Positions 24,305 to 33,670 are shown, counted from the first letter of the stretch. The stretch: 64,000 bases of DNA from Planctomycetota bacterium (GCA_021413865.1 JAIOPN010000004.1:1-64000), one strand, 5' to 3'. A program made the numbers and translations. Notes: generated by a model from the letters alone, not told the origin.

Positions 24305-26671
24305 ATGAACTACAAAACCACGCTATGGCTCCTGGCCCTCGTCCTCCTCGCCGGCGCCGCCGTCTGGATCAGCGGCAATCACGCCCCGCCAGCCGATCCC
24401 ACGCCCGCCGGCCGCGCCGCCGACGTGGAGGAGGGCAAGAGCGTTTTCTCCGCCAATGACTTGCCCACCTCCGACGTGGACTCGGTCGCCCTCACGTCGA
24501 ACGGCCGGAATGTTGTTTTCACCCGCGCGGGGTCCGACTGGTACCAGACCCAGCCGATCCGTTTCCCGATGAACACCTGGGCGATTCAGAAGATCGTCGA
24601 TGACGCGGCGCGGCTGCGGTACACGGATAAGTTCACGCCGGGCCGGGGCGGCGGGCCGACGCTCGCGCAGGCGGAGCTCGAGAAGCCCGGGACCGTGCTG
24701 ACCTTCCACCTCGGGGGCGACAAGCCGGCCACACGCGTGGTGAAGCTCGGCCGGCGCACCGTGACGGGACGCGGGTTCGCCATGATCGACAACGACCCGG
24801 CGATCTATCTCGTTGACGACACGCTCCACCACACCATGCAGGACCAGAAAGTCGAGTCGTGGCGGAAGCGGACGTTCGACAGCCCCACGGAGGGCACGGC
24901 CCGCCGCATCACGCTCACGCAGGGCGAGACGACCGTGGACATGGTCAAGAACGACGGGCGGTGGTCCCTCTCGGGCGGCAACACCGGCCGGGTCAACGTG
25001 CAATCCGTCACGTCGCTGCTCGACAAAGTCACCAGTCTGTACGCCGCGGACTTTGTCGCCGAGACACCGTACAAGGCGGCGGACTACGGCCTGGACAAGC
25101 CGAGCCTGGTCATCACGATCACCGGCGGTATCGAGGCCCCGCCCCCTCCGCCGTTCGGGTCCGCCAAGGCCCCGCCGCCGAGCACCCAGCCCGCGCCGGT
25201 GCGGACGACGATCATCCGGGTCGGCGGGCCGGTCGATTTTGAGAAGTCGGCGTACTTCGCCACCTGGGCCGACGACAAGACACAACCGGGCGAGGGCGCC
25301 ACGGTGTTCACCCTCGCCAGCAGCTCGGTTGACCATTACCGCCGGACCGCCAACGAGGTGCGCGACCCGCACCTCGTGGTCACCGGCGAACCGAACGTGC
25401 GTGAACTGACGGTCGCGGCGCGCAACCGCCCGGTGCTCAGGCTGACACGCCAGCCCGAGGGCTGGGCGTTCGGCGACCCCAAGCCACCCTTCGAGGCAGA
25501 CGGCGGCGACGTGTCGAAGCTCGTCACGCTGATCACCGAGACCTCCGCGGAGAGCTTCCTTACCGGCGCGGCGCTGGACAAGGCACTGGCATCGGCGGGC
25601 GAGCCGCTGCTCACCCTCTCCGTCGCGGCCGTCGGGCAGAGCACCCCCGAGGTGGTCCGTTTCTACAACATCCCCTCCCCCCAGGGCGGCGAGGAGCGGC
25701 TGGCGATCCGCAATGATGAGAAAGTGGGCCACGTGCTCTCCGTGCAGACGGCCGAGCCGATGTTCGTCACCGCGGACATGCTCCGTGACCGCACGCTCCT
25801 GCACACCCGGTTGCGCGACATCCTGCGCCTCACGGTCGTCCAGAGCGACGGCGTGACACTCTCGTTCGAGCAGGCCCAGGCGGCCGCGACCGCGCCCAGC
25901 ACCCCAGGCGGCGCCGCGAAGCCCGATGAGGACGCCGAGCTTGTGAAGCCATGGAAGTTCGTCGGCAAGGACGGCGTCGAGACCAAATCGCTGGCGGTGC
26001 TGCTGCGCCTGCTCGCCCCGCTGCGCGTCGATGCGTGGCTGCCCGAGGACTCGCCGCGCCCGACGACCAACATCACGGTCACGATCGAGACATTCAGCGG
26101 CCAGAGGCACATCCTGCGGCTCGACACCGCAACGGGACAGGGCCTGATGGAGGGCTCGAAGACGCCCTTCAGGGTGCCGCAGCAGTTGGCGCTGCTGCTA
26201 AACTCGGAGCTGCGCAACCGCGCGATGTTGTCGCTCAACGCGCAGGACATCCAGGCGCTCGAGATCGGCGAGCCGGTCGCCGGCTCCGCCGACCTCCACT
26301 GGCTGCGCCTCGAACGCGGTCCCTCCGGACAGTTCGTCCCTATGGCCAAGGTCTCCCTCAACCTCGCCACTGTGAGCAAAATGGTGGACAGCCTCGCGGG
26401 CCTGCGCACGCTGCGGTGGCTGGCCTCAGCCCCGCCGACGCCGCCCGCCCGTGTCATCAAGGTCTTCCTCGACGACGAGCGCACCTTCGAGATTGTCCTG
26501 ACCAGCGCGACGGGCGGGCTCCCCGCGGCCGTTGTAAACCCCGGCGGCCGCGCCGGCATGATCCCCAAGGAGCGCTTCGACAGGCTCAAGGCGGATGTGC
26601 TGGCGATGCCAACGCACAGCGGCGACGAGCCCCCGCAGGCGCCGGAAATGCCGCTCACCCCCGAGAGGTGA
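24305..26671 (+). CDS. DUF4340 domain protein of the Gld-like ABC operon
   Basis: A 788-residue protein with a single N-terminal membrane anchor (residues about 5-24, TLWLLALVLLAGAAVWI) and an extracytoplasmic body. The region about 50-230 matches DUF4340 (DVDSVALTSNGRNVVFTRAGSDWYQTQPI, ending DYGLDKPSLVI), and similar strands recur later (about 370-480 and 640-760). Two Pro/Ala-rich low-complexity linkers are present (PPPPFGSAKAPPPSTQ). It closes the four-gene ABC operon. The role is unknown, though genes of this type regularly travel with GldA/F/G-like transporters. Confidence 0.8.
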   Translation: MNYKTTLWLLALVLLAGAAVWISGNHAPPADPTPAGRAADVEEGKSVFSANDLPTSDVDSVALTSNGRNVVFTRAGSDWYQTQPIRFPMNTWAIQKIVDDAARLRYTDKFTPGRGGGPTLAQAELEKPGTVLTFHLGGDKPATRVVKLGRRTVTGRGFAMIDNDPAIYLVDDTLHHTMQDQKVESWRKRTFDSPTEGTARRITLTQGETTVDMVKNDGRWSLSGGNTGRVNVQSVTSLLDKVTSLYAADFVAETPYKAADYGLDKPSLVITITGGIEAPPPPPFGSAKAPPPSTQPAPVRTTIIRVGGPVDFEKSAYFATWADDKTQPGEGATVFTLASSSVDHYRRTANEVRDPHLVVTGEPNVRELTVAARNRPVLRLTRQPEGWAFGDPKPPFEADGGDVSKLVTLITETSAESFLTGAALDKALASAGEPLLTLSVAAVGQSTPEVVRFYNIPSPQGGEERLAIRNDEKVGHVLSVQTAEPMFVTADMLRDRTLLHTRLRDILRLTVVQSDGVTLSFEQAQAAATAPSTPGGAAKPDEDAELVKPWKFVGKDGVETKSLAVLLRLLAPLRVDAWLPEDSPRPTTNITVTIETFSGQRHILRLDTATGQGLMEGSKTPFRVPQQLALLLNSELRNRAMLSLNAQDIQALEIGEPVAGSADLHWLRLERGPSGQFVPMAKVSLNLATVSKMVDSLAGLRTLRWLASAPPTPPARVIKVFLDDERTFEIVLTSATGGLPAAVVNPGGRAGMIPKERFDRLKADVLAMPTHSGDEPPQAPEMPLTPER

Positions 26672-26704
26672 AATATCCAGGAAAGCCGCACACGGGCGGC
26701 CGGC

Positions 26705-28117
26705 TCAGGTGAACATCTTGAGCTGATTGCGCTCGAGGTCGAGCTTGCTGACGGGCTTGTCCACGCTCAGGCGGTAACGGCCGCTGAAGCAGGCGGTGCA
26801 GTAGTGGTCCGCCGGGCGCGAGACGCTGCCGAGCATGCCCTCGATGCTGAGAAAATGCAGGCTATCCACGCCGAGGTACTCCGCGATCTGCTGCACGGAC
26901 CGGCCGTTGGCGATGAGCTGGGACTGATCGGGGAAGTCGATGCCGAAGTAGCACGCGTGGCGGATGGGCGGGCAACTGATGCGGAGGTGGATCTCCTTCG
27001 CGCCGGCGCGGCGGAGCTGCGCCATCTTGCCGCGCGTCGTCGTGCCGCGCACCACCGAGTCGTCCACGACGATCAGCCGCTTGTCGCGCACCACGTCGGC
27101 GACGACGTTGAGCTTGAGCTGCACGGCATTGTCGCGCTGCGCCTGCGTGGGCTGGATGAAGGTGCGGCCGACGTAACGGTTGGGCACGATGCCCTCGCGG
27201 AACGGGATGCCGCTGGCGCGGGCGTACCCCAGTGCGGCGGACCGGCCCGAGTCGGGCATGGGGACGACGTAGTCGGCCTCGACCGGGGACTCGATGGCGA
27301 GCTTTTCACCCAATCGCTCGCGGACGATCTGCACCGTGTCTCCGAAGACGTTCGAGCTGGGGTTGGCGAAATAGACGTGCTCGAAAACACAGTGCGCGGG
27401 CTGCTCGGCGTTGGCGAAGCGACGCGAGGAGGTGCCGCTGTCCGACAGCGTCACGATCTCACCGGGCTCCACCTCGCGGATGAACCTCGCCCCGATCGCG
27501 TCCAGCGCGACCGTCTCGCTGGCGACGCAATCAAAACCATCGATCGTCTTGCCCAGCACCAGCGGCCGCCAGCCCCACGGGTCGCGCACCGCCTCGATCC
27601 GGTCGGCGAAGAGGAACACCAGCGAGTATGCCCCCTGGAGGTGCTCCAGCGAGGCGATGAGCGGGTCTTCCTTGGAGAGGTGGTGGGAAGCGAGCAGGTG
27701 GAGGATGACCTCGGTGTCGGTGGAGGTCGTGAACATGTGGCCGCGCCGCTCGTACTCGTGGCGGAGCAGGTCGGCGTTGATGAGGTTGCCGTTGTGCGCC
27801 AGGGCGACCTGGCCGCCGATGTAGTCCTTGAGGATCGGCTGGGCGTTGCAGGCGCGGCTGGAGCCGGTGGTGGAGTAGCGGTTGTGGCCGATACCGCCCT
27901 TGCCCTTGAGGGAGGCGACGATCTGCGGCGTGAAGACCTCGGAGACCAGGCCCATGCCGACGTGTGCGGTGATGGCGCGGCCGTCGGTGACGGCGATGCC
28001 TGCCGATTCCTGGCCGCGGTGCTGTTGTGCGTAGAGACCGATGTAATTCAGGTGCGCGACGTCCGGGGCGCCCCAGACCCCGAACACACCGCACTTATGC
28101 TTGGCATCATCGATCAT
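26705..28117 (-). CDS. purF: Amidophosphoribosyltransferase (PurF), first step of purine synthesis
   Basis: A 470-residue enzyme that makes phosphoribosylamine from PRPP and glutamine. The start MIDDAKHKCGVFGVWG places the catalytic Cys after a short propeptide that would be cleaved to expose it. The Ntn-glutaminase domain (YAQQHRGQESAGI, GIGHNRYSTTG) is followed by the phosphoribosyltransferase domain with the PRPP loop LIVVDDSVVRGTTTR. Cysteines in AHCVFEHVYF, HACYFGID and CTACFSG fit the 4Fe-4S-binding, Bacillus-type PurF. The frame is open to 28162, but the added 15 residues do not fit the family. Confidence 0.96.
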   Translation of the reverse strand: MIDDAKHKCGVFGVWGAPDVAHLNYIGLYAQQHRGQESAGIAVTDGRAITAHVGMGLVSEVFTPQIVASLKGKGGIGHNRYSTTGSSRACNAQPILKDYIGGQVALAHNGNLINADLLRHEYERRGHMFTTSTDTEVILHLLASHHLSKEDPLIASLEHLQGAYSLVFLFADRIEAVRDPWGWRPLVLGKTIDGFDCVASETVALDAIGARFIREVEPGEIVTLSDSGTSSRRFANAEQPAHCVFEHVYFANPSSNVFGDTVQIVRERLGEKLAIESPVEADYVVPMPDSGRSAALGYARASGIPFREGIVPNRYVGRTFIQPTQAQRDNAVQLKLNVVADVVRDKRLIVVDDSVVRGTTTRGKMAQLRRAGAKEIHLRISCPPIRHACYFGIDFPDQSQLIANGRSVQQIAEYLGVDSLHFLSIEGMLGSVSRPADHYCTACFSGRYRLSVDKPVSKLDLERNQLKMFT

Positions 28118-28203
28118 GCAGCCGCCGTTCGCGTGGGAGGACAGGTGAAACGGTAGCGGCACGGCGGGTTGCGATCAAGCGGGGTCGCCGCGGGAAATGC
28201 GTT

Positions 28204-28569
28204 TCACATCCGGCGATCGGCGTCGGCGTAGTGGATCTCGAGGTAGCGGGCGACGTAATCGATGATCGACATCGCCTCGGGGATGTCCGGGTTGGACGTG
28301 TGGCCCATGGGCTCGAAGCGCATGCCCTTGAAGCGGGCGACGGCCTCGGTGAGCGGCAGGCCGTATTGCAGCGCGAGGCTGAACGCGCGGCAGAAGCCCT
28401 GCACGAGGCCGCTGAGCGTGGAGCCTTCCTTGGCCATCTTGATGAAGATCTCGCCGGGCCGGCCGTTGTCGAACAGGCCGATGGTGAGATACCCCTCGTG
28501 GCCCATGATCTGGAACTTGTGGGTGACGGACTGACGCGTGACCGGCAGGCTCTGGCGTTGGGCAACCAT
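28204..28569 (-). CDS. Stand-alone TSCPD domain protein (NrdJ C-terminal-like)
   Basis: This small protein matches the part near the C-terminus of B12-dependent ribonucleotide reductase: HKFQIMGHEGYLTIGLFDNGRPGEIFIKMAKEGSTLSGL, AFSLALQYGLPL, MRFEPMGHTSNPDIPEAMSIIDYVARYLE. Here it is an independent gene of about 121 residues, so either the reductase is split in this organism or the domain acts alone. In-frame ATGs exist at 28569, 28623 and 28635; 28569 is chosen because the upstream part is Pro-rich filler. It lies upstream of purF on the same strand, a nucleotide-metabolism pairing. Confidence 0.8.
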   Translation of the reverse strand: MVAQRQSLPVTRQSVTHKFQIMGHEGYLTIGLFDNGRPGEIFIKMAKEGSTLSGLVQGFCRAFSLALQYGLPLTEAVARFKGMRFEPMGHTSNPDIPEAMSIIDYVARYLEIHYADADRRM

Positions 28570-28761
28570 ATCGGGTGGTGGTCCTTCCGGAACCGGCTCG
28601 GTTGGGTCGGGTGGCGGGCACATGCAACCACCCATCCTACCCGCTGGGGTCGCTTTTTTTTACGCGACCGACCGTGGCTCCACGGATGTATCGTCGCGGA
28701 GGTGGCCGGGTCTTAAAAATGGTGCGTGGTGCGGAGTGCGTGGGACATGCTCTAATCGGGG

Positions 28762-29847
28762 ATGGCTCGGGAAGGGATTCAAGTCAAACCCGCGAGACGT
28801 GCGGCACTGAGGCGGGCGCTGCTGGCATGGTACCGCGTCCACCACCGCAAGCTGCCGTGGCGTTCGGCCCGGCCCGACGCGTACCACGTGCTGGTCAGCG
28901 AGGCGATGCTGCAGCAGACACAGGTGGCCACGGTGATCGCCTATTACGAGCGGTTCATCACGGCCTTCCCAACGGTGCACGACCTGGCGGCGGCGGACGA
29001 GCAGGACGTGCTGCGGCTCTGGCAGGGTCTGGGCTACTACCGCAGGGCGCGCCACCTGCACACGGCCGCGCGGGCGATCGTCGGGCAACACGGGGGCACG
29101 GTTCCGGACGACGTGGAATCGCTCTTGTCCCTGCCGGGGATCGGGCGTTACACGGCCGGGGCGGTCGCCTCGATCGCATTCGGCCGGCGGGCGCCGATCC
29201 TCGACGGGAATGTGGCACGGGTGCTGTCGCGCTGGTTCGCCATCGAGGGGGTGATCGACGACCCGGCGGTGCGCGACGAGTTGTGGCGGTTGGCGGAGGA
29301 ACTGGTGCCGGAGGAATCGCCCGGTGATTTCAACCAGGCGATGATGGAACTGGGGGCGACGGTCTGCACGCCGCGTTCGCCGCTCTGCCTGACGTGCCCG
29401 GTGGCGTCGATGTGCAGGGCCAACGAACTGGGCATCGTGGACCGGTTGCCGACCAAGCGCGTAAAGCGTAAACCGACGCGGGTGGAGTACCACGCGGTGG
29501 CCGTGGAGCGAGGCGGGAAGTTTCTTTTCGTGCAGCGGCCGGCGAAGGGGCTGTGGGCGGGGATGTGGCAGTTCCCGATGGCCGAGTCACTACCACCCAC
29601 GGGCGCGGTGACGGGGAAGGTGTTGCAGACATGGCTGAAAGAGACGCACGGGATCACCTGCGCGTCGCCGCGACGTGTGGATGAATTGGAGCATCAGACG
29701 ACGCACCGCACGGTCGGTGTGACGCTGTGGCGGGCGAGTGGGAAAAACACGGCGAAGGGCGGCGTGTGGCAGTCGATTGACGGGGCGGGGGAGTTGCCGG
29801 TGTCGCGGCTGCAGCGGAGGTGCGCGGAGTTGGTCCGCGGGCAGTGA
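28762..29847 (+). CDS. mutY: A/G-specific adenine DNA glycosylase (MutY)
   Basis: A 361-residue base-excision enzyme that removes adenine paired with 8-oxoguanine. The catalytic Glu is in VSEAMLQQTQV, the helix-hairpin-helix is LPGIGRYTAGAVAS and the catalytic Asp is in ILDGNVARVLSR. The 4Fe-4S ligands follow as C-x6-C-x2-C-x5-C in VCTPRSPLCLTCPVASMC. The C-terminal NUDIX-like domain (FLFVQRPAKGLWAGMWQFPM) recognises 8-oxoG. Its 3' end faces the CBS-protein gene. Confidence 0.95.
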   Translation: MAREGIQVKPARRAALRRALLAWYRVHHRKLPWRSARPDAYHVLVSEAMLQQTQVATVIAYYERFITAFPTVHDLAAADEQDVLRLWQGLGYYRRARHLHTAARAIVGQHGGTVPDDVESLLSLPGIGRYTAGAVASIAFGRRAPILDGNVARVLSRWFAIEGVIDDPAVRDELWRLAEELVPEESPGDFNQAMMELGATVCTPRSPLCLTCPVASMCRANELGIVDRLPTKRVKRKPTRVEYHAVAVERGGKFLFVQRPAKGLWAGMWQFPMAESLPPTGAVTGKVLQTWLKETHGITCASPRRVDELEHQTTHRTVGVTLWRASGKNTAKGGVWQSIDGAGELPVSRLQRRCAELVRGQ

Positions 29848-29865
29848 GTGGGCGTGGAGGAAACG

Positions 29866-30360
29866 TCAATCTTCGAGGAATCGCTGGAGGTAGCGCACCA
29901 CGCGGATGGGGCCCAGGATGCCGACGATGCGGTCATCCACGTCGAGGATGGGGATGTGGCGGAAGCCACCGACGGCCATGAGGTTCAGCGCCACGGCGGG
30001 CGAGTCGGTGTCGTGGATGTAAACCGGGTCGCGCGTCATGACGACGCGGATCGGCCCGTGCTTGATCGCCTCGAAATCCTCGGCGATGCGGTTGAGCACG
30101 TCGCGCTCGGAGAAGATGCCGACCAGCCGGCCCCTGTCCTCGACCATCAGGCAGGCCAGGTCGTCCTCCACCATCATCCGCATCGCCTTCTCGATCTTCG
30201 TGTCCGGTGTGATGGTGCGGAAAGGCGTGGTCTCCATCACCGTGACCGGGTCCTCGCTCAGCGAGCGTTCGAGGGCGTCGGCGTAGCTGGGCTTCTCGTA
30301 GTTCTTCAGCGGGTCCTCGAAATCGGAGAGGTCGCTGGCGCTTCGCTTGGGTCTTGCCAT
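29866..30360 (-). CDS. CBS-pair protein
   Basis: A 164-residue protein almost wholly made of two CBS motifs (about residues 40-100, TPDTKIEKAMRMMVEDDLACLMVEDRGRLVGIFSERDVL, and about 105-160, VYIHDTDSPAVALNLMAVGGFRHIPILDVDDRIVGILG). CBS pairs bind adenine nucleotides and act as energy sensors. It starts 1 base after the stop of a second CBS gene, so the two are coupled and may form one sensing complex. The effector domain is not in this gene. Confidence 0.85.
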   Translation of the reverse strand: MARPKRSASDLSDFEDPLKNYEKPSYADALERSLSEDPVTVMETTPFRTITPDTKIEKAMRMMVEDDLACLMVEDRGRLVGIFSERDVLNRIAEDFEAIKHGPIRVVMTRDPVYIHDTDSPAVALNLMAVGGFRHIPILDVDDRIVGILGPIRVVRYLQRFLED

Positions 30361-30361
30361 G

Positions 30362-30832
30362 TCAGGCGCCCTCCCGTTTTTCCATGTAAACCTTGGAGTC
30401 CATCTTCTGGACCTTCACCTGGCGGGGGAAGTGGTCGGCGACGTATTCCATCAGGCCGCGCGGCCCCGTCAGGGCGGCGGCTTTACCCCCCCCATCGGTG
30501 ACGCAGAGGAACCGCAGCTCGCGGTCCTTGAGCATGCGGATCATGTCGGCGATCGGCGCATCTTGCCGGATCGGGTTGGCGTCGGCGTACATGAACTTCT
30601 CGACGGGCTTGTCGAGGCAGGCCGGGTCTTTGAGCAGGCCGCTCATGAGCAGCCGCTCGGTGAACTTGCCCACGGGCTTGCCCGCGGCGTCCACGATGAC
30701 GACGCAGCCCAGACGGTGGTCCCGCATCAGCGCCGCGGCCTCGCGCACGGTGGCCTTGCGGTCAACCGGGACAAGGTCGCGCAGCTCCAATTCAGAAACC
30801 GGGTCGGTCAGGATGTTTTCTCTCAGCCCCAT
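30362..30832 (-). CDS. CBS-pair protein
   Basis: A 156-residue protein with two CBS motifs (VDRKATVREAAALMRDHRLGCVVIVDAAGKPVGKFTERLLM and NPIRQDAPIADMIRMLKDRELRFLCVTDGGGKAAALTGPRGLMEYV). The start MGLRENILTDPVSELELRD at 30832 is preferred to the longer frame from 30952, which adds a non-conserved stretch. It is paired with the downstream CBS gene and lies just below mcsB on the same strand. The ligand is unknown. Confidence 0.8.
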   Translation of the reverse strand: MGLRENILTDPVSELELRDLVPVDRKATVREAAALMRDHRLGCVVIVDAAGKPVGKFTERLLMSGLLKDPACLDKPVEKFMYADANPIRQDAPIADMIRMLKDRELRFLCVTDGGGKAAALTGPRGLMEYVADHFPRQVKVQKMDSKVYMEKREGA

Positions 30833-30941
30833 GCGGCGGTTCCCGAGGTGTTGTGTCGCGTTGATTGTATGCCATGCGGCGGCGGGATATTCAAGCCAGA
30901 AATGCGAGAAAAAGTACAAAAAATCGGCCGTTATCGGCCCG

Positions 30942-32006
30942 TCATCGCGCACCCAGGCGCTGGCGGATGAGCTGGGCGCGGACCTCGCGGCGCGTCGCGG
31001 AGTCCATCTCCCGGCCGGTGATTTTCTGGAGGTGGGCCGGCTGGGTGAGCAGGAAGAGCTCGTTGATGCGGCGGATATCGACGGTGTCGATGCGGCCCAG
31101 GTTCACGCCCAGGCGCAGGTGGCTGAGCATGCTGAGCACCTCGTCGGTGCCGATCGACCGGGCGTGGGTGAGGATCGCCCAGGCGCGCCACACTTTGTCG
31201 TCGAGCTGCGAGAGCTTCTGCCGCAGGAGCGCCTGCCGCGCCTGCTGCTCGTAGGCGATGATCTGCGGGACGACGGTGGTCTGGAAGTCGGCCAGGACCT
31301 CGTTCTCGCTCCGGCCCAGCGTGGTCTGGTTGGAGACCTGGTAGAAATCGCCCAGCGCCTCGGAGCCCTCGCCGAACATGCCGCGGACGGCCAGGTGCAT
31401 GTCGCGCGCGGCGCGACGGACCTTTTCGATCTCACCCGTGAGGGTGAGGGCGGGCAGGTGGAGCATGACGCTGACGCGGATGCCGGTGCCGACGTTGGTC
31501 GGGCAGGCGGTCAGGTAGCCGAACCGGCGGGAGTAGGCGAACTCGAGGTTGTCTTCGAGCACGTCGTCGATGCGGTTAATCTGCTCAAACGCCTCGACGA
31601 GCTGGAAGCCGCTGCGGAGAACCTGCATGCGCAGGTGGTCCTCCTCGTTGACCATGATGGCGAAGGTCTCGTCGGTGCCGATGGCGACGGCGCGGGGCAG
31701 GTCCTCGCCGGCTTGGGCGTGCTGGCGGCTGACCAGGTGCCGCTCGACCAGGAGCTGGCGGTCCAGTTCGGTGCTCTCCTGCAGGCTGACCCAGAGCACG
31801 CCGCCGGCAAGCCGACCGTTGGTCAATTCGGTACGACAACGCTCGACGATCTCGAAGCGCTGCCGGCGATTGGCGCGGTTGACGAAGGGGTACCCCGCCA
31901 GGTTCCGCGCCAGGCGGATGCGGGCGGAGATCACGATCTCGCTGTGCGGCCCGGCGCCGCGGAGCCATTCCCCCGCCTGATCGGTCATCTGTCGCAGATT
32001 GCTCAT
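30942..32006 (-). CDS. mcsB: Protein-arginine kinase McsB
   Basis: A 354-residue ATP:guanido phosphotransferase-fold enzyme. The arginine/creatine-kinase signature is YLTACPTNVGTGIRVS, nucleotide-binding arginines occur in VISARIRLARN, and the substrate-loop segment NEEDHLRMQ is present. In Firmicutes McsB phosphorylates arginines to mark proteins for ClpCP. Its start overlaps the mcsA stop by 4 bases (ATGA), so the two are made together. No ClpC gene is in the window. The protein is slightly shorter than B. subtilis McsB but keeps the catalytic parts. Confidence 0.92.
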   Translation of the reverse strand: MSNLRQMTDQAGEWLRGAGPHSEIVISARIRLARNLAGYPFVNRANRRQRFEIVERCRTELTNGRLAGGVLWVSLQESTELDRQLLVERHLVSRQHAQAGEDLPRAVAIGTDETFAIMVNEEDHLRMQVLRSGFQLVEAFEQINRIDDVLEDNLEFAYSRRFGYLTACPTNVGTGIRVSVMLHLPALTLTGEIEKVRRAARDMHLAVRGMFGEGSEALGDFYQVSNQTTLGRSENEVLADFQTTVVPQIIAYEQQARQALLRQKLSQLDDKVWRAWAILTHARSIGTDEVLSMLSHLRLGVNLGRIDTVDIRRINELFLLTQPAHLQKITGREMDSATRREVRAQLIRQRLGAR

Positions 32007-32500
32007 CCACCCTTCTCCTCGAGCGACCGCAGCTCATCCCGCAGGGTAGCGGCACGCTCGTAATCCTCGGACGCCACGGCGTCGGCGAGGTTCTTGCGCA
32101 TCCTCAGCAGCGCCGCCTGCCGCTGCTCCCCCTGGCCGGCGCGGCTGGGCACCTTGCCGATGTGGTGCGTCGCCCCCTCGTGCGCCCGCTCCAGGAGCGG
32201 GCCGAGTTGCGCCTCGAATGCCGTGTAGCAGTCCGGGCAGCCCAGGAGGCTGTGCTCGCGGAACTGGCCGAAGGTCTGCCCACAGGTCTTGCAGGCCTGT
32301 TCCTGGGTCGTGGGCGCGCCGCTGTGGATCTTGACGAAGTTCGAGAGCAGTTCCTGCACCGGGACGTGGGGGTCCTTGACCATGATGCCCGCCTCCGCGG
32401 CGTGCTCGTCGCAGAGATAGGTCACGACCTTCTGGCCCTTCTGTATCTCAACCGAATGGTTGGTCGCAGGCTTATCGCATTTGTCGCATTTGCGCTTCAC
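32003..32500 (-). CDS. mcsA: McsA-like zinc-finger activator of McsB
   Basis: A 165-residue protein with CxxC knuckles (KCDKCDKPA, CKTCGQTFGQF, GCPDCYTAF) and a C-terminal UvrB/UvrC-type helix (MRKNLADAVASEDYERAATLRDELRSLEEK), the McsA layout. The GTG at 32500 is chosen because AAGGTGA lies 5-11 bases upstream; the longer frame to 32545 lacks this. It overlaps mcsB by 4 bases. By analogy it binds zinc and activates the arginine kinase. Confidence 0.85.
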   Translation of the reverse strand: MKRKCDKCDKPATNHSVEIQKGQKVVTYLCDEHAAEAGIMVKDPHVPVQELLSNFVKIHSGAPTTQEQACKTCGQTFGQFREHSLLGCPDCYTAFEAQLGPLLERAHEGATHHIGKVPSRAGQGEQRQAALLRMRKNLADAVASEDYERAATLRDELRSLEEKGG

Positions 32501-32653
32501 GCCGTCACCTTGAATTGGTCTGAACCGGTGTCCTCGGGGACACACACTGCCGATGTGCCCTTGGGATTGTATCTACCCCTCCCCCTCCGGAACAAGACCT
32601 TTATCGGCCCGCCACCCCTTGCCGCCTGAGTCGATTGGGCCAACAATGCACCG

Positions 32654-33670
32654 ATGCCCATGATCGCCGCGCGTGACCTGGCCAAGTCCTACCGCACGGC
32701 CGCCAAAGAGCCCGGGTTTTACGGCACCCTGCGCCACTTCTTCCACAGACGATACCGCTCGATCGACGCTGTCAAGGGTATCTCCTTCTCAATCGAACCG
32801 GGTGAGATCGTAGGCTTCCTCGGGCCGAATGGCGCGGGAAAAACCACCGCCCTCAAAATGCTCACCGGCCTGATCCACCCCACCGCCGGCTCCGTCCAGG
32901 TCGCCGGCCACACCCCCTTCAGCCGTGAACACGCCTTCCTCCGCCGCATCACCCTGGTCATGGGGCAGAAGCAGCAGCTCATCTGGGACCTGCCCGTGCT
33001 CGATTCCCTGCGGATCAACGCGGCCGTCTATGACATCGAACCGGCGGAAGCGAAAAACCGCGTCGAGGAGCTCTCCCGGATGCTGGGGCTCAAGGAGCAG
33101 CTCACCCAGCCGGTACGGAAGCTCTCGCTCGGCGAGCGGATGAAGGCGGAACTCATGGCCTCGCTCCTGCACAGGCCCGAGGTGCTCTTCCTCGACGAGC
33201 CGACGCTCGGGCTGGACGTCAACGCGCAGGCGGCGGTGCGGAAATTTCTGCTCGAATACAACGCGCTGTACGGCGCGACCATTTTGCTGACGAGCCACTA
33301 CATGGCGGACATCGTCGCGCTGTGCAAGCGCGTGATGATGATCCACGAGGGCAGGCTCATCTACGACGGCAGCCTCGACGCCGTGCTCGAGCGCTTCGCC
33401 CCCTACCGCGAGGTGAAGCTCGAGCTGAAACAGGAGGCCCGCGCGGAAGACCTCCGCTCGTTCGGCGAGGTCGAGTCCGTGGATGGCCGCGAGGCCCGGC
33501 TCATCGTCCGCCGTGACGACCTGACGCAGACCCTCGAACGGCTGCTCGGCACGCTGGAGATCGTGGACCTGACCGTCAGCGATCCTCCCATCGAACGCGT
33601 GATCGGCAAGATCTTTCACGACGGCGCGAGCGCGGTGCCCAAAACCGAACTCGCGGCAACCCCCACCTGA
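32654..33670 (+). CDS. ABC-2 exporter ATP-binding protein
   Basis: A 338-residue ABC ATPase: Walker A GPNGAGKTTA, signature KLSLGERMKAELM, Walker B VLFLDEP and H-loop LLTSHYM. The N-terminal extension (YRTAAKEPGFYGTLRHFFHRRYRSIDAVKGISFSI) is typical of ATPases paired with ABC-2 family DUF990-type permeases. About 85 residues follow the core. Two such permeases are encoded immediately downstream in one operon. The exported substrate is unknown. Confidence 0.9.
   Translation: MPMIAARDLAKSYRTAAKEPGFYGTLRHFFHRRYRSIDAVKGISFSIEPGEIVGFLGPNGAGKTTALKMLTGLIHPTAGSVQVAGHTPFSREHAFLRRITLVMGQKQQLIWDLPVLDSLRINAAVYDIEPAEAKNRVEELSRMLGLKEQLTQPVRKLSLGERMKAELMASLLHRPEVLFLDEPTLGLDVNAQAAVRKFLLEYNALYGATILLTSHYMADIVALCKRVMMIHEGRLIYDGSLDAVLERFAPYREVKLELKQEARAEDLRSFGEVESVDGREARLIVRRDDLTQTLERLLGTLEIVDLTVSDPPIERVIGKIFHDGASAVPKTELAATPT

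Noticed and set aside
24323-26110. Long minus-strand frame (595 codons) opposite the DUF4340 gene
   Set aside because: Composition is Arg/Gly/His-biased complement of a well-supported gene; no motif is present.
26804-28156. Plus-strand frame of 450 codons opposite purF
   Set aside because: Antisense shadow of purF, which has all catalytic motifs.
28648-28669. GGTCGC and GCGACC around a run of T, possible terminator
   Set aside because: The T-run is in the loop rather than after the stem, and neither neighbouring gene ends there.
30393-32063. Plus-strand frame of 556 codons opposite the CBS and mcsB genes
   Set aside because: Spans two real genes and their spacer on the other strand; composition is that of a complement frame.
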